Shown piece by piece: positions 10,292 through 21,537 of a stretch of DNA of 64,000 nucleotides; within the stretch, counting starts at the first letter, position 1, and every line of letters starts with the position of its first letter. The stretch spans positions 50,253,150-50,317,149 of the forward strand of contig OY855903.1 of assembly GCA_963693305.1 (NCBI GenBank), read 5' to 3'. Origin of the DNA: Meandrina meandrites (lineage: Eukaryota > Cnidaria > Anthozoa > Scleractinia > Meandrinidae). Position numbers and translations under genes: made by a program. The notes beneath the pieces were generated by a model. The model ran no database searches, had not been told where the DNA came from, and saw nothing but the letters and a program-made list of their open reading frames with translations.

Positions 10292-10786
10292 ATTCAATTC
10301 CCACTTATATCCTTGCTCGAGGAGATAGAGCACTAGCAGCATACCACAGGGCTCTAGAGGCTGGTACGACCAAGGATACACGAGTAAAGGTTTCGCTGAT
10401 TGGTCAGGACCGTGTTGGCAAAACAAGCCTCGGTAAATCCCTGAGAGGTGAACCATTTGACAAGGACGAATGTAGTACCGATGGAGTGAAAATGTTTGAC
10501 CCTATCAAGAATGCTGGAGCAGAAGCATGGAAAAATCCAGCTTTTCTTGAATGCACAACTGCATTTGAACACAAGTCTGCTGAAATTGTCACTAAGGAGT
10601 TACTCAACAGCAACACAAAACAACCAAGTGCTGGAGAATCAGCTGAAGAGCCGGTGAGAGATGAGAGAACAAGAGATGAGACAACGGCTAGGACAGACGT
10701 CAAGCCTACATGGGAAGTGTCAGGCATACAAGAACCGAGAAGCGAGGTGCTTACACAAGCAGTTCCCAAGAAAGCTAAAGAAGATG
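10292..10786 (+). CDS. ROC GTPase exon, N-terminal half (gene A)
   Basis: The acceptor TTGCAG follows a long T-rich tract and the donor is GTATGA. Phase is 1 at both ends and 495 nt are uninterrupted. Residues 1-30 (ILARGDRALAAYHRALEAG) match the lead-in to ROC domains in the paralogue at 60655. The G1 P-loop GQDRVGKTSLGK begins near residue 38 and is followed by the G2-like STDGVKM. The rest is a Ser/Glu/Lys-rich, probably disordered linker. ROC domains bind GTP and switch the adjoining COR region. Codon use and the open frame look intact. The G3 and G4 boxes are encoded in the exon at 16883. Confidence 0.85.
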
Positions 10787-11654
10787 GTATGATATATTTC
10801 TACTTAAAGTGAATATTAAAAGCAACAATGGATTTTCTGTGTCTGATTACATGTCAAACTCTATCAGAATACTATTGCATTGCTAATCAGTACACCAGTA
10901 GATGCTGATAGTATTTATAAAATAGCTGAACATTATCGTGCGAAACTAGTACTACTTATGAAAAAGGTTGTGATCGATTCTTTGCCGAAGTACAATATAT
11001 ATGAGGTCAGATAACGCCACGCTCACTCAAGCGGATATCAGTCACACACGGTAGAGTCACTCTTTGTTTACGAGAAATTTAAAATTTTCATGTATTTACA
11101 AACAAACTTAGACCAATCCCACACTATAAAGAATTGGAAATATGTAAAAAGTTATGGTAGCTGTCACATTTGATTTAGAGGCTAAACATTAATTTTCGAG
11201 GCAAAGTGAAGATTTCTTCATAAGTGAACAAAAGTACAGTATCATTTTATTCATATTTCCAATTCATAGTCCTTACTCTGACAATCAATGCTCTCTTGGA
11301 GACTACTACTATTTCACATGATGAAGTACATGTATGGGTAGGAGTGTAACCATAAAAGGTGAAAATGTTTTTTGTGGTTTTCCAGAAACAATTGGATAAT
11401 TAAATAATAATTGTCTCCTATCCCTTTTTTAATCCTCTTAAAATTACACTCAAATGGCTTCCCTGACTCCGCAACACAATAATACACAACGCTCCAGACA
11501 CATGTACGCGTGGCAGACCTATGTGGTAAGTTAGCTCAATGCGTTGGTATACTGTATTAATCAAAGATCTCTTCGAGATTCGACTATTTTGCATGGAGTA
11601 TGCGTTGGGGAAATGTTAGTATTGAAAGCGATTTGCGATGCATTAACCCCGGCG

Positions 11655-11840
11655 TTTGTAATCGAACAGTTCGTTAATCGAACCCAATCGAACACCAATC
11701 GTTCGATTGCCGAACTCAATCGAACATAATCGAACTCACAATAAAATTTTGCCAATCGAACACAATCGAACGTTCGATTATCGAACGATCAGTAATCGAA
11801 CTCAATCGAACGTTCGACTACCGTACCCTTGTTCGATAGG
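11655..11840. repeat. Degenerate AATCGAAC-type simple repeat, copy 1
   Basis: Dense runs of AATCGAAC and ATCGAACNCAATCGAAC, with short inverted parts (GTTCGATT), producing artificial Asn/Arg/Thr-rich frames on both strands. Confidence 0.8.
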
Positions 11841-12349
11841 ACAATATTCACATCGCATGATAGGCACGTGGTCTGTAGAAATTCAGTCTTAAGGTCAAAT
11901 CACTGCTAGCTTTCCCCTTCCCTTTTCACCCGGCTTTCAGTAAAAATGTCGAAAACGTCAGGAAGCTACATCCAAGGAGACCTGGGAGGACACTGCACGT
12001 ATCAAGATTTCGTGTAGTGTAAAAGGCTACCAAGAATGTCGGTTCAGTGAAGATGTGGGAGAAGAGTTTCTCAGAGTTTCTCATCTATAAGAAGATTGGC
12101 TCCAATTTTTCTGTCTGTCTTTCTGTCTGTTTACAATCACATGGAAGATAATCATATAAGCCATTTCCTATCAACACTCACAATACATCCGGGGTACATG
12201 AGTATCAATCGTTGACACTGACTTTGTTCTGTTCTGTTTCAACAATTATATTCAGTATGAAGTTATTTTTCTTTATTTCTTTTAAGTAAAGGCTGATAGT
12301 GACTATACCCTACGCGTTTTACTAGTTTCCGGTGTCAAGAGATACCGTC

Positions 12350-12515
12350 CGAACAAATTTGCATCGGACTAGTTCGATTTTGTTCGATTGTTTCGAAAAT
12401 CGAACTCACAGCAAAATAGATGTTCGAATTTGTTCGATTGCCGAACCCAATCGGACACCAATCGTTCGATTGAGTTCGATTGGATTTTTGTTCGATTTTG
12501 TTCGATTAGATACGC
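12350..12515. repeat. Degenerate AATCGAAC-type simple repeat, copy 2
   Basis: Same motif as at 11655-11840 but mainly in the opposite orientation (GTTCGATT). The open frames here are by-products of the repeat. Confidence 0.8.
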
Positions 12516-12521
12516 CACGGG

Positions 12522-12818
12522 ATGATCCCAAACCAAACTTGAAGACGGTGAAAAAAATTTCTTCACCTCTGCGCGTCATTTTAACAACTCGCAAAAAAAC
12601 GAACTCTTTCTACAAAATATAACACTAGTTCAAAACACTCTGGTGAAAGGTAGGTTTTCATTCTGTACAACTGTCACTGACATTTATTTAACTACCAGTG
12701 GTATTATCTTGGTACAGAAAAGCGGTAATTGGGATAATAATTTGCGAATCATGGGTGCCGTGAGATAGCGGAAAACTACTGAATTCCTTCCACAAAATTA
12801 ACACTCAGATTGCTTTTT
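12522..12818. repeat. Direct duplication, copy 1 (297 bp)
   Basis: Matches 13062-13358 at a constant offset of 540 nt with only about two differences noticed. The high identity points to a recent event. Confidence 0.9.
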
Positions 12819-13061
12819 ATGGAGTATGCGTTGGGGAAATGTCAGTATTGAAAGCGATTTGCGATGCATTAACCCATTGACTCACAGTCCAGAAGGCTTT
12901 TATTAGCGCGCATTTTACGGCATTTAACACAAACGTGCGAGTGGAAAAAATATACCATAAATTCAGACAAATAATTCCTTTCTGAAGTAAACGTTTATTA
13001 CAACTAGACACGCTGAAAGACCAATTCATGATTTGAATTGTTAATTATCAACGTAAATAAA

Positions 13062-13358
13062 TTGATCCGAAACCAAACTTGAAGACGGTGAAAAAAATTT
13101 CTTCACCTCCGCGCGTCATTTTAACAACTCGCAAAAACACGAACTCTTTCTACAAAATATAACACTAGTTCAAAACACTCTGGTGAAAGGTAGGTTTTCA
13201 TTCTGTACAACTGTCACTGACATTTATTTAACTACCAGTGGTATTATCTTGGTACAGAAAAGCGGTAATTGGGATAATAATTTGCGAATCATGGGTGCCG
13301 TGAGATAGCGGAAAACTACTGAATTCCTTCCACAAAATTAACACTCAGATTGCTTTTT
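13062..13358. repeat. Direct duplication, copy 2 (297 bp)
   Basis: Second copy of 12522-12818. A shorter segment between the copies (about 12820-12875) also repeats 11594-11650, so the area has rearranged more than once. Confidence 0.9.
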
Positions 13359-15894
13359 ATGCTATCCATCACTATAACTAATAACAAAAAAAATACTTGT
13401 TTGCATTTTCCGAAGTACTGTAGTAAATCTTTGCATGTAAAAGGTCGTAAACTAAACAACAACGCGATGGTAAGTCGGCCGCACGCTGCATATCAGATGT
13501 CACCATGCGCTTTTCAAATCAATACGCTTCAGAAGCCTAAAATTCCAAACGTAAACTGGGCAAATGAAAGGAACTTGAAGGAAGTTTTGTTTTAGATTAA
13601 TTCTCACTTCAAGATGTAGCTGCTAATGTATCAAAGCTTCAAAATTCTGCATATTTTTTAATCCGTGAGATCCTGCATTATTCACGCTAAAGCGTAAGTT
13701 TAATTTTAAGCCCGACGGCTTTTTGTAGTCAATTTTTCACTAAGTGGCTTTACCGATCCTTCTAAAAATTCCATTTAAGTTCGAAGCAATATTGTACATT
13801 ACCATTTTCCTGTCTGAAGTCTTGAGAAGCTGCATTAAGTCGTGATCAATTCCGTGAATTGTGGTCAAAACAAAAGATTGCGTGACGAGCTAAAAATACT
13901 TCTTTCAATGAAGACGACAAACAATAGTCTTTCAACAATAGAAAATAGCATTGGCCGATATCCTCTGACAATGAAGATTCGCAGCAGCTTTTAAGCATGT
14001 AAAACTAAGCGATTCAATCGATGAATAGCACAGATCTTTGAAAAATACCTACCTGTAGTTTGCAAAAGGCTAGACAGGCTAAATGACGAGCGACGCGTGA
14101 AAATGAAGGGATCGAGAACTGCTGACGCATTCCTATCCAGTGACGTTTTTATCGCCCACAGCGAAAAGTATTCCCTTGACAAATTAAAACAGTCCCTTGA
14201 GAGTATACAAAAATGTGGGTCAGAGAGTGCTAACCCAATGATCCCAATTCTTACCATTTTCCTTGGTAACCAACCAAAATAGTCGAAAAAAGCAGGGAGG
14301 GCGAGAGTTCAACACACGGGCGGGCACGTACAGTATCTGTTTTTTTTCTTTTTTTCCCCTCCGTCAAGATTTTTCTTTCTTTTCCCCTACCCCCAGAAGT
14401 AAGTAAGTGCTTCACATTTATTACTTTGCTCAATATTCATGCATTGCATGCATTATGTTTTTTAAAGCAAAGATTGTCTGGAGACTGCGTTCATTTCGCA
14501 ACAACGACACCAGATGCTTTCTAGGTAATGTTTTTCAAACAATTAAATTAACAAAAATGCTCGCACTCCGTGTTCTTAACCTGGCTGATAGCTATCCCAT
14601 CATTGCTTCACTAAGTTTTACATTGGAAGACATTATTTTATCGTCGTCAAGTTAACTTATGCATTGCTCAGCGGAATTACAAACAAAAGTCTTCAACTCA
14701 AGGATCGACCGACCGTGTGAGTGCATTAGTTTGCCCACTGAACTCCTATTTTGCATTGTGCAAAAAAGTCATGAAAACAACCAACCTCCGACAAAAACGA
14801 CTAACCTAGTTGAAATATTTTCGCATTTAAGTTTGGTCAGATAATTTCGTTCAACGTTCACAGAAAGTTTTTCATCTATAATCGCCAGTAAACTCGTTTT
14901 CAAAAGAAAAAATATTGACAGCCCGAGAAACGGGACTAGACCAAATAACAGCGAGTGGTGAGAGGTTTGGGGCTAGAAAACGTGAATGTGGGTGGAATGA
15001 GCTTTTGTTAAAAACAGACGTATATTCTCGCTTTTTATCGCATACCCCTTTCCTTATTTTTCGTTTGCGGTTTTCCGCGCTGCTCCCTAACTCACCGACC
15101 ACCTAGAGCACCTTAGCTACTCCAGAGAACAGAAATACATTTCAATGGTTTCAAATTTCAATCTGTCGTTTTCTTTCTTGCTCCAGTGCTACTGATAAAA
15201 CTACCTCAAATTGGTCGCGACGAAAGCTTACTGGAATTATTTTGATGGTAGAAACTCACGCTGTGTCCTTGTATGCGCTTGAATTAATTCTAGTTTTATG
15301 CGCTTTCAGTGCTTTCTGTAAAGAGTGTCTTTTGGCGAAAACGAAATAAATTAATTCGACATTAAATTTTCGAAGCAGAGTTTCTGGAACTTTGCTTTCG
15401 TGATGAATGACTCCGGCGACAGTTTGCTATTTACTTTTTATTGATTTCCTCGTAAAAGTAACTTTGAATCGCTGAATACATTTTCTTCTATTAACCGTTT
15501 GACCCTTTCCTTTCTTACGACTATTATAGCTTTAAAAACATTTTTAAACGTTTTCGTCCTGTCAAATCGTGGAGTTTGGTGTGGAGCTTAACCTGTGTTT
15601 TATTCTTTCAGCCGTGTCATTGGTTTACCGATACTTTCGATGAACATGTTGGACACTTGATCACAAAATATAAAATAGATTCCCATTTCTTAAAAAAATC
15701 GTTTTTGATAGTTCATTAAAACAACAGACCACACTTTCTTAGGGTTTACCGACGCATTAAACCCCTCTTGGGATGTCGAGAGAACATCCGCAAAGCTTGT
15801 AAATCATGAGCCGTCAGGCGAGCTGTCATTTTCAAGGTTTTCTCGTGTTCTCCAAGCATCCCGCGGGGGTCGATTGCCCTATAAGATGACGTAG

Positions 15895-15903
15895 TTAAAT
15901 AAC

Positions 15904-15934
<31 letters not shown>

Positions 15935-16190
15935 AAAGTCTTTATTCATAGTTTTAAGAATAAAAAAAGACATCTATTTACAAAGCACTTCTTAAAGCTC
16001 TCTGTGTTAACACGTGGGATCTGGTAAGGATGCGTCCTACCGCGTAGAGCCCGGTTCTTAAGTGGGGGGAGAAGATCCTGCAAGGGATGCGAGGAAGTAC
16101 CCATAATACTTTTCCAGAGCCTCACATCTCTGTCTTTAACAAAGTTAAAGTTAGTTAAGACATGACATGACCTCATAATCCGCCATCTTG
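15895..16190 (-). mobile_element. LINE 3' fragment with (TAAA)n tail, minus strand
   Basis: The minus-strand frame (15946-16176) contains WKSIMGTSSHPLQDLLPP, then PYQIPRVNTESFKKCFVNRCLF. This resembles the conserved last residues of many animal LINE ORF2 proteins (HPL..LLP, Y..P..NT..FK..F.NRCLF). The plus-strand (AAAT)n run at about 15900-15938 is the 3' tail. It is 5'-truncated and dead, and it lies in the gene A intron. Confidence 0.75.
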
Positions 16191-16372
16191 ATCTAGCATT
16201 TCACTTTTTCTCACAATATCAGAGAAAACATAGGGGATACAATATTATTCTTAAAAGAATGATAGCATGAAATACTAACTTTGAAATATCGTATCAGTAA
16301 CTGACATTGTATTTAATGTGGCATACTCACCAATGAAACGACTTTTCTAACTGCTATCATTTACGTCTACAG

Positions 16373-16435
16373 CTTCCGAGCCAACGCCTGCAGTTCGTGA
16401 TGGTGTTGCCATTCAAGGAGTCATGCAAGGAAATT
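16373..16435 (+). CDS. Short ROC linker exon (gene A)
   Basis: 63 nt, phase 1 at both ends, between a TCTACAG acceptor and a GTAAGT donor. It encodes SEPTPAVRDGVAIQGVMQGN between the P-loop half and the G3/G4 half of the ROC domain. Being symmetric it could be skipped without changing frame. Confidence 0.6.
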
Positions 16436-16882
16436 GTAAGTCACTGCTGACCTTGTTTTTGTAATCTTATGGAGCTCGTCATTAAATGGTGAATAAAATG
16501 TTTCTGAGCCATTGCACCAAGTTTTTTTCGATAGTCAGTACATTTTAAATGTACATTTTATTTCTTAAACATCACTGGAAGTGAGGCAAAGCATTTGTAC
16601 ATGTTTTCTTACATACAACCATTTCTTTCCATTTTCTTTCTGTTCTATTTCGACCAGGGTAGGGCGGTTACAAGCTTACATGATCCAGAAACGAATGGCA
16701 AATTTTAAGCTCATTGTTTTTTTTACCACATGTAATTTTGAAGTTTGGCTCAGGGAAGAAACAGGAAGTAATTCAACAGAGATATAAAAATGAAATAGAT
16801 GTTTATCAACAAACATAAAGGAATTATTCACTTGTTCTGCAACTTTTAAACTTATGATTGCTTGATTATCATTTTTTCTTAG

Positions 16883-18313
16883 ACACTCAACCTGATGAAC
16901 CTGAACAAGTACCACCTCAAGTTGCCACTCTGATAGAGAATGGCCTCACAAGAGACACTTCCAGTGACCATGAGAGAATATGGCCTGTTATTTGGGATTT
17001 TGCTGGCCAATCGGTCTACCGTGCCATTCATCCCATGTTTATGTCGCAAGAAGCCATACATGTCCTAGTAACAGATCTCAGAAGTGAATTATCTACCCTT
17101 GCGAAGTGTCGGTATAAGTCTAATGATGGTAATGAGGGTGAGGTAAAATCCCCTTACAGTGAGGACACAAATCTTGATCACATTATGAGATGGATGGACT
17201 TGATACATTCTTTACAAACTCCTAAAATACCATCCCATACAGTGCACTTTGAACCGGAAACATTGCCTCGTGTAATACTAGTTGGTACACATGCTGACAT
17301 TGTACGGAAAAAAGGCAAGGATCCCTGTAAAGAAATGGAATTGATAAAGGAAACACTCGACACAATTTCAAATTTCAATTTCAAGCAAAATACTTTTCGG
17401 GTACTTTTGTCGTAGACAACACAAAATCCGGTAGACCGAAGGAACAAGAAGACCCACAGATTGTTTGTTTGCGTGAAAGGATTTTGAAGGAGGCAAAGAC
17501 CATGCCACATACCAACAAGGAGATCCCTTTGCAGTGGCTCCGAGTAGAGGAAAATGTTGACACAATGGTTAGAGATGGAAAAAAAATATGTACGCAAACA
17601 AGAATTTAAAAAGGATATCGCCGAAAATTTAATGACAAGGACGATGTCGAAGAACTTCTACATTTCTTGCAAGCTCGTGGACGAGTGATCTATCATGGCC
17701 TTGCTGACGATCCGAAAGGTTTGGTGGTGCTGGATCCACAGTGGTTAATCAAAGTACTAAATCAGATAATCACGGTGAATCCACCTTGGAAAGATGAAAC
17801 TGGTATTTCGAAAGATTGTCAAACCCTTGGAAAGAAAGGATATCTTTCAAAAGTCTTGCTCGTTCAAGCATTTGAAAAACTAAATCTTGAAAAAGATGTT
17901 TGGGAGGCATTGCTGTCTATTATGGTCGAATTTAACCTAATTTGCAGCTCAAAAGGCTGTATTGGGGAAGACTATCCTTACCTCGTTCCATGTATGCTGA
18001 CATCACCAAGGGAAGAGACAGGGAGCCTGGACACCTGCAATGGTCCTTTACCAGTTTTCCTCACTTTTAACACTTATTATGTCCCAACTGGGCTTTTTTG
18101 CAGGCTTGTTGTCCTCTTTTGGGAATGGGCCTCACAGTTATGCGGAAGCCCTATAAAACCTGCACTGTTTTCTAATGCAGCCCGATTCAATGTCAGCCCG
18201 TCATATAACCTTACTTTAGTGTCTTACAAAACTGTAATAAAGCTGCAAATCTGGTCAAGCAAGTTGCCCTCCAGTCTACTGGAAGAGCAAAGACTCTGTG
18301 AGGAACTGCTGAG
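16883..18313 (+). CDS. ROC C-terminal half plus COR region (gene A), three single-base frameshifts
   Basis: After a T-rich TTAG acceptor in phase 1, residues 36-42 read IWDFAGQ (G3) and about residue 134 GTHAD (G4-like). Later segments are the COR-type PLQWLRVEE, FLQARGRVIYHG, LVVLDPQWL and the LPVFLTFNTYYVPTGLFCRL segment found in animal Roco/MFHAS1-like proteins. The exon ends phase 2 before GTAGGT. The frame breaks three times, each by one base within an A-run: one A too few at 17387-17390, one too many at 17579-17586, one too few at 17624-17627. Correcting these gives one continuous domain. The pattern suits base-calling error at least as well as a pseudogene. ROC-COR modules are GTP-regulated dimerisation switches. 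Confidence 0.85.
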
Positions 18314-19798
18314 GTAGGTTTAATGTGCTGTGACTTCCATTAATTTTTTGCTTTTTATCTTAACGCGAGGACGAGAAAGAAGGAATGCGGGTAACGACTG
18401 GACGCGTTTTTATCGTATTGCCAACTTGCAAAAACTTGGCGACACAGAACAAATGTATCCCTGTATTTGACATCTCAGGCTATATTTAGAAATCTAAATA
18501 CATTAACATTACATACAAGATACCATGATTTTGCGTTGTGACACAAAGTGCGATGGAGAATTAGCATGATTGGTATAGATGTCACTAGCTCACGTTGCCC
18601 TATGAGGCCACCGTGTTACGCCATCAAAACCACGTGTTTTTCCTTTTGCTCTCCGTGCCTTCAAGGTTATTAAAGGTACAACATTGAAATTTGGAAGGTG
18701 GGTTGTAAGCCTCAAATGACTATGTCGTGTGATGCGGAAATTGCATCATGATTTCTGATATTTACATGATACAATTCGGTGTTTAATACTTTTTACATTA
18801 AGACTGGGCAAGTTACAATCTGAGACAGACTGGATAAAGTGATGGCTGGGCTGGATGACGAGGGCAATAAAAGCACCTTTTTTTGCTGTAGTAGCCGAGG
18901 TTGTTGTCTATTTCAAATGAAATCATAACAGTGAAGTTTGATTTTCTAGCTTGTTTTTAACTACATATTTTGTTTCTTTTCCTCTTTTAAAACAGCTTTT
19001 TTTAAATAATTCACATTTTATTAGTTAGGCGGAGATTTTCTGTTAATATTTTCTTTTTTGCTACAAAGCCTTGAAGTCACTCAGTAGTGGCAGAAGCGGC
19101 TTTTTCCATCTAAATCTCTTTTTATTCCTGCTTCCCAGAACTTGACCACTAAAACAATATTAAAGAATCTGACCCACCCACTTTGCATTGCGCGCCTGTT
19201 GTTGTTTACGAGCGCGTAGGCCCACAATAACCATCTTTTCACGATAACGCTTCTTTCAAAAACAGCGATCGTTCAAAGATAACAAGCTGAAGAGAAGCTA
19301 TAAGAAGCGATAAGACTTGTTTCTAGCATTCACATCGCGATACAAACAGATTTCTCACCTTTGTCAATCCGCCATTTTTGGGGCCCCCAAAAAAGCCAGT
19401 GATAGCGACCGAGAAGTAAGATCTGTTTCCATCGCAATGTGAATGCTAGAAACAAGTCTTATCTCTTCTCTTCAGTTTGTTATATTCGAACGATCGCTGT
19501 TTTTGAAAGAAGCGTCATCATGTTACAATAGTTTTTGTGGTCCTCCGGGCTCGTAAACAACAACAGGGCACGCAATGCAAAGTGGGTGGGTCAGACTCTT
19601 TAAGTATTGATCCACAAGTGTTGTCAGAAAAAGTGCTCCGACGGTACGTCCGGTAACTTCATCTAAGATTTTTTACATTCCTCGTGGGCATTCCCGCACC
19701 GACTGTCATTAAGAAAACGACGATCTGGAAAGTTAAAGCTATGGTTTATGAAGATTATGGTAAAAGTGACTGTGATATAAATTTGTATCGTTTTTAAG
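18314..19798. other. Intron of gene A
   Basis: Contains a palindromic TTAA MITE (19160-19602). Apart from that I see only AT-rich intronic sequence. Confidence 0.6.
19160..19602. mobile_element. Palindromic TTAA-flanked MITE, copy 2
   Basis: Left TTAAAGAATCTGACCCACCC and right GGGTGGGTCAGACTCTTTAA. Both arms carry the same internal segments as 3584-3997 (GCATTGCG...CTGTTGTTG, AACAGCGATCGTTC, TTTCTAGCATTCACAT). TTAA lies at both edges. It sits in the intron between the COR and Cys/His-rich exons of gene A. Confidence 0.85.
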
Positions 19799-20069
19799 GC
19801 ATCTGGAGCATTGCAAGAGCAACCTTTGTGTCCGCTGTCATTGGCTACATTCAGTGTGTTGGGAGTTGTACCTGCATTGCGAATTGTGTAATCCTTGTCC
19901 AGATAAGAGCCATGGAGGGACTGACATTTGCATCTGGCACAAACAGCGAGGTTGTTCCAATCCTAAGTGTGCCCACTACATTCCTCTAAAAGAGCTTGGT
20001 CTCAGTTGTGAACACAGCTTTCTTACTGCTCCTCAATTTTCTCAGGAAAAACTGCAACCTTGGATTCAG
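19799..20069 (+). CDS. Cys/His-rich exon following COR (gene A)
   Basis: Starts in phase 2 after TTTTTAAG, completing an Arg codon with the previous exon. It ends in phase 0 before GTCAGT, and 271 nt are open throughout. Many Cys and His residues are spaced like metal ligands (HLEHCKSNLCVRCHWLH, CELCNPC, ICIWHKQRGCSNPKCAHYIPL). I recognise the last pattern from the C-terminal part of invertebrate Roco proteins. Its biochemical role is not known to me, and zinc binding is inferred from the spacing. Confidence 0.75.
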
Positions 20070-20239
20070 GTCAGTAACGTTCAAGCCACTAAGTCTTCTA
20101 ACCTTTCTAGAGGCATAAACATGAAACTCTGCACTGATCTTGCTGAAACAAAAGTGGTATTGTAGTTCACCGTTGTATACCGGTTATAACGAATCCCTGG
20201 CCTGTATATCATAAATCTGGACGGTAAGAGTTTTAATAC

Positions 20240-20395
20240 TTAGCTCTTATTAACCGAGCAGGAAGTCTGTATGGGAGAATGTTTATCTAGGTCATGAGTA
20301 CAGACCAAACGTAGTGAGGTCTGTACTCACGACTGAGGTCAAAATTCTCTCATGCAGACCGACTAAATTTGGTTAATAAGATGTTTATTATATGG
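20240..20395. mobile_element. Possible small inverted-repeat element
   Basis: CTTATTAACC near 20246 and GGTTAATAAG near 20372, with TCTGTATGGGAGAAT facing ATTCTCTCATGCAGA inside, form an imperfect hairpin. There is no coding content. Confidence 0.55.
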
Positions 20396-21056
20396 CCAAA
20401 CTTGAAAACTTTTCAGTTTTAAATTTCGTTTCGGTTCGCCGTGCTCGCTAACACTTTGCTACTGAACAGCGATCACGGGAATATTTGAACAAGGGAAAGT
20501 CAATGTCACCGGCAGGTATGTTTTCAATTTCTCTAGCCTATTTTCTTACAGACATTTTTGTCGCTTTTAATCGTGCTCAGTGCTTTCAACTTTTTGACCT
20601 TGCAATTACTTCACAAATTCGTCTCTAGCTGGTGTTTTGATTTCGTGCCTGTGAACTAAACGAAAATTTGCCAAAGTTTGCTTGTTCTTTTTACCATTGT
20701 TTTCGAGCGAAAAGTTTTTTACTCCTCGATTTAGAATTTTAGCCATTCAAATTCGCGAATTATTAGTTTCCAGTCTTTGTGAGACACGGCCATATGATAA
20801 AAAAACATTCTCAATAATTTGCTTTCTCCCCGGAACGCATCAATATTACTGCTTTTGTATAACAGCAGGCCTCCGTTTTTTGCCTTTAGTTCCGCCACAC
20901 CTTTTTCAGTTTAAACATGAGATCTTACGTGGCGAATTTATATTCATTATATATCGATAGATTGGCTGGTTGGCTGATAGAGGAAAATAAATAATTTATC
21001 TTTTATATAATGTTTTGTAGTGCTTTCTTGTAACACCCCTACATTTTTGTGTTTAG

Positions 21057-21537
21057 GCTCTTGCAACTCTGGAATCTTTTCGGGCCTTTAGAAGAAAATC
21101 CCGGTCATAAAAAAAAAACAAAAAACAGAACAAGCACCGCGCAGCAAAACGAAAGGCAATGCGTGCATCTAAGAGTAAGTCGGATTTTTTTAAAAAAGAT
21201 CGCCCCTGGATTAGAAGAAGACTCTCTCTGTGAGAAGAGACGCATAGAGAAAGACCTTGTCTTAAAATTGAACAAATGGAAAAAAAAATGGGTGTAGTTA
21301 CTGCTTTGCGACAATGATAAACCCCGACTAAGCGACGAGACAAGGGACTACCTTTCAAGCATCTTAGTCAGGGATGGAAGTAGTGCGGCAACTGGTTACC
21401 AAGGCGATGACGATGACGACTATGATGATGATGATCTGGATGATGAAGCTGATGACCCATGTATACATGAAGAAGATGATTGCAGAGTTACAGCAGTCAC
21501 AGCACAAATCAAGGAGAGTTCGGAAGCTGACATCTAA
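21057..21537 (+). CDS. Last exon of gene A: basic stretch then acidic tail, frame broken
   Basis: After a GTTTAG acceptor, phase 0 gives ALATLESFRAFRRKSRS, then TAA at 21108-21110 next to an A10 run. If that stop is an error, the same frame continues very basic (HRAAKRKAMRASKSKS). A shift near the T/A-runs at about 21187-21200 enters a frame with CEKRRIEKDLVLKLNKWKKK, a TAG at 21295-21297, then KPRLSDETRDYLSSILV, GDDDDDYDDDDLDDEADD and a final TAA at 21535-21537. The long acidic tail in one frame strongly suggests real coding sequence. Alternatively the protein ends at 21110 and the rest is 3' UTR. Confidence 0.5.

Larger units (their letters stand above)
10787..16372. other. Long intron of gene A, 5.6 kb
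   Basis: No exon could be supported between the two ROC exons. The intron carries the AATCGAAC-type repeats, the 297-bp direct duplication, a LINE end (15895-16190) and otherwise unremarkable AT-rich sequence. The frames at 13350-13595 and 13991-14257 have no domain. Confidence 0.6.
6955..21537 (+). other. Gene A model: NACHT - ROC - COR protein, exons joined by phase
   Basis: Seven exons are proposed: 6955-8703, 9118-9157, 10292-10786, 16373-16435, 16883-18313, 19799-20069 and 21057-21537. Junction phases agree at every step (0, 1, 1, 1, 2, 0), all introns are GT..AG, and protein motifs run in the expected ROC-to-COR order. The first visible exon starts in phase 1, so coding exons upstream are missing. 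The weak links are the 40-nt second exon and the join between the NACHT exon and the ROC exon. If that join is wrong, these are two neighbouring genes. Introns hold MITEs, a LINE end and direct duplications. Confidence 0.55.

Noticed and set aside
11544..12622. Cluster of Asn/Arg/Thr-rich frames on both strands
   Set aside because: They are produced by the AATCGAAC simple repeat and do not survive a phase or codon check.
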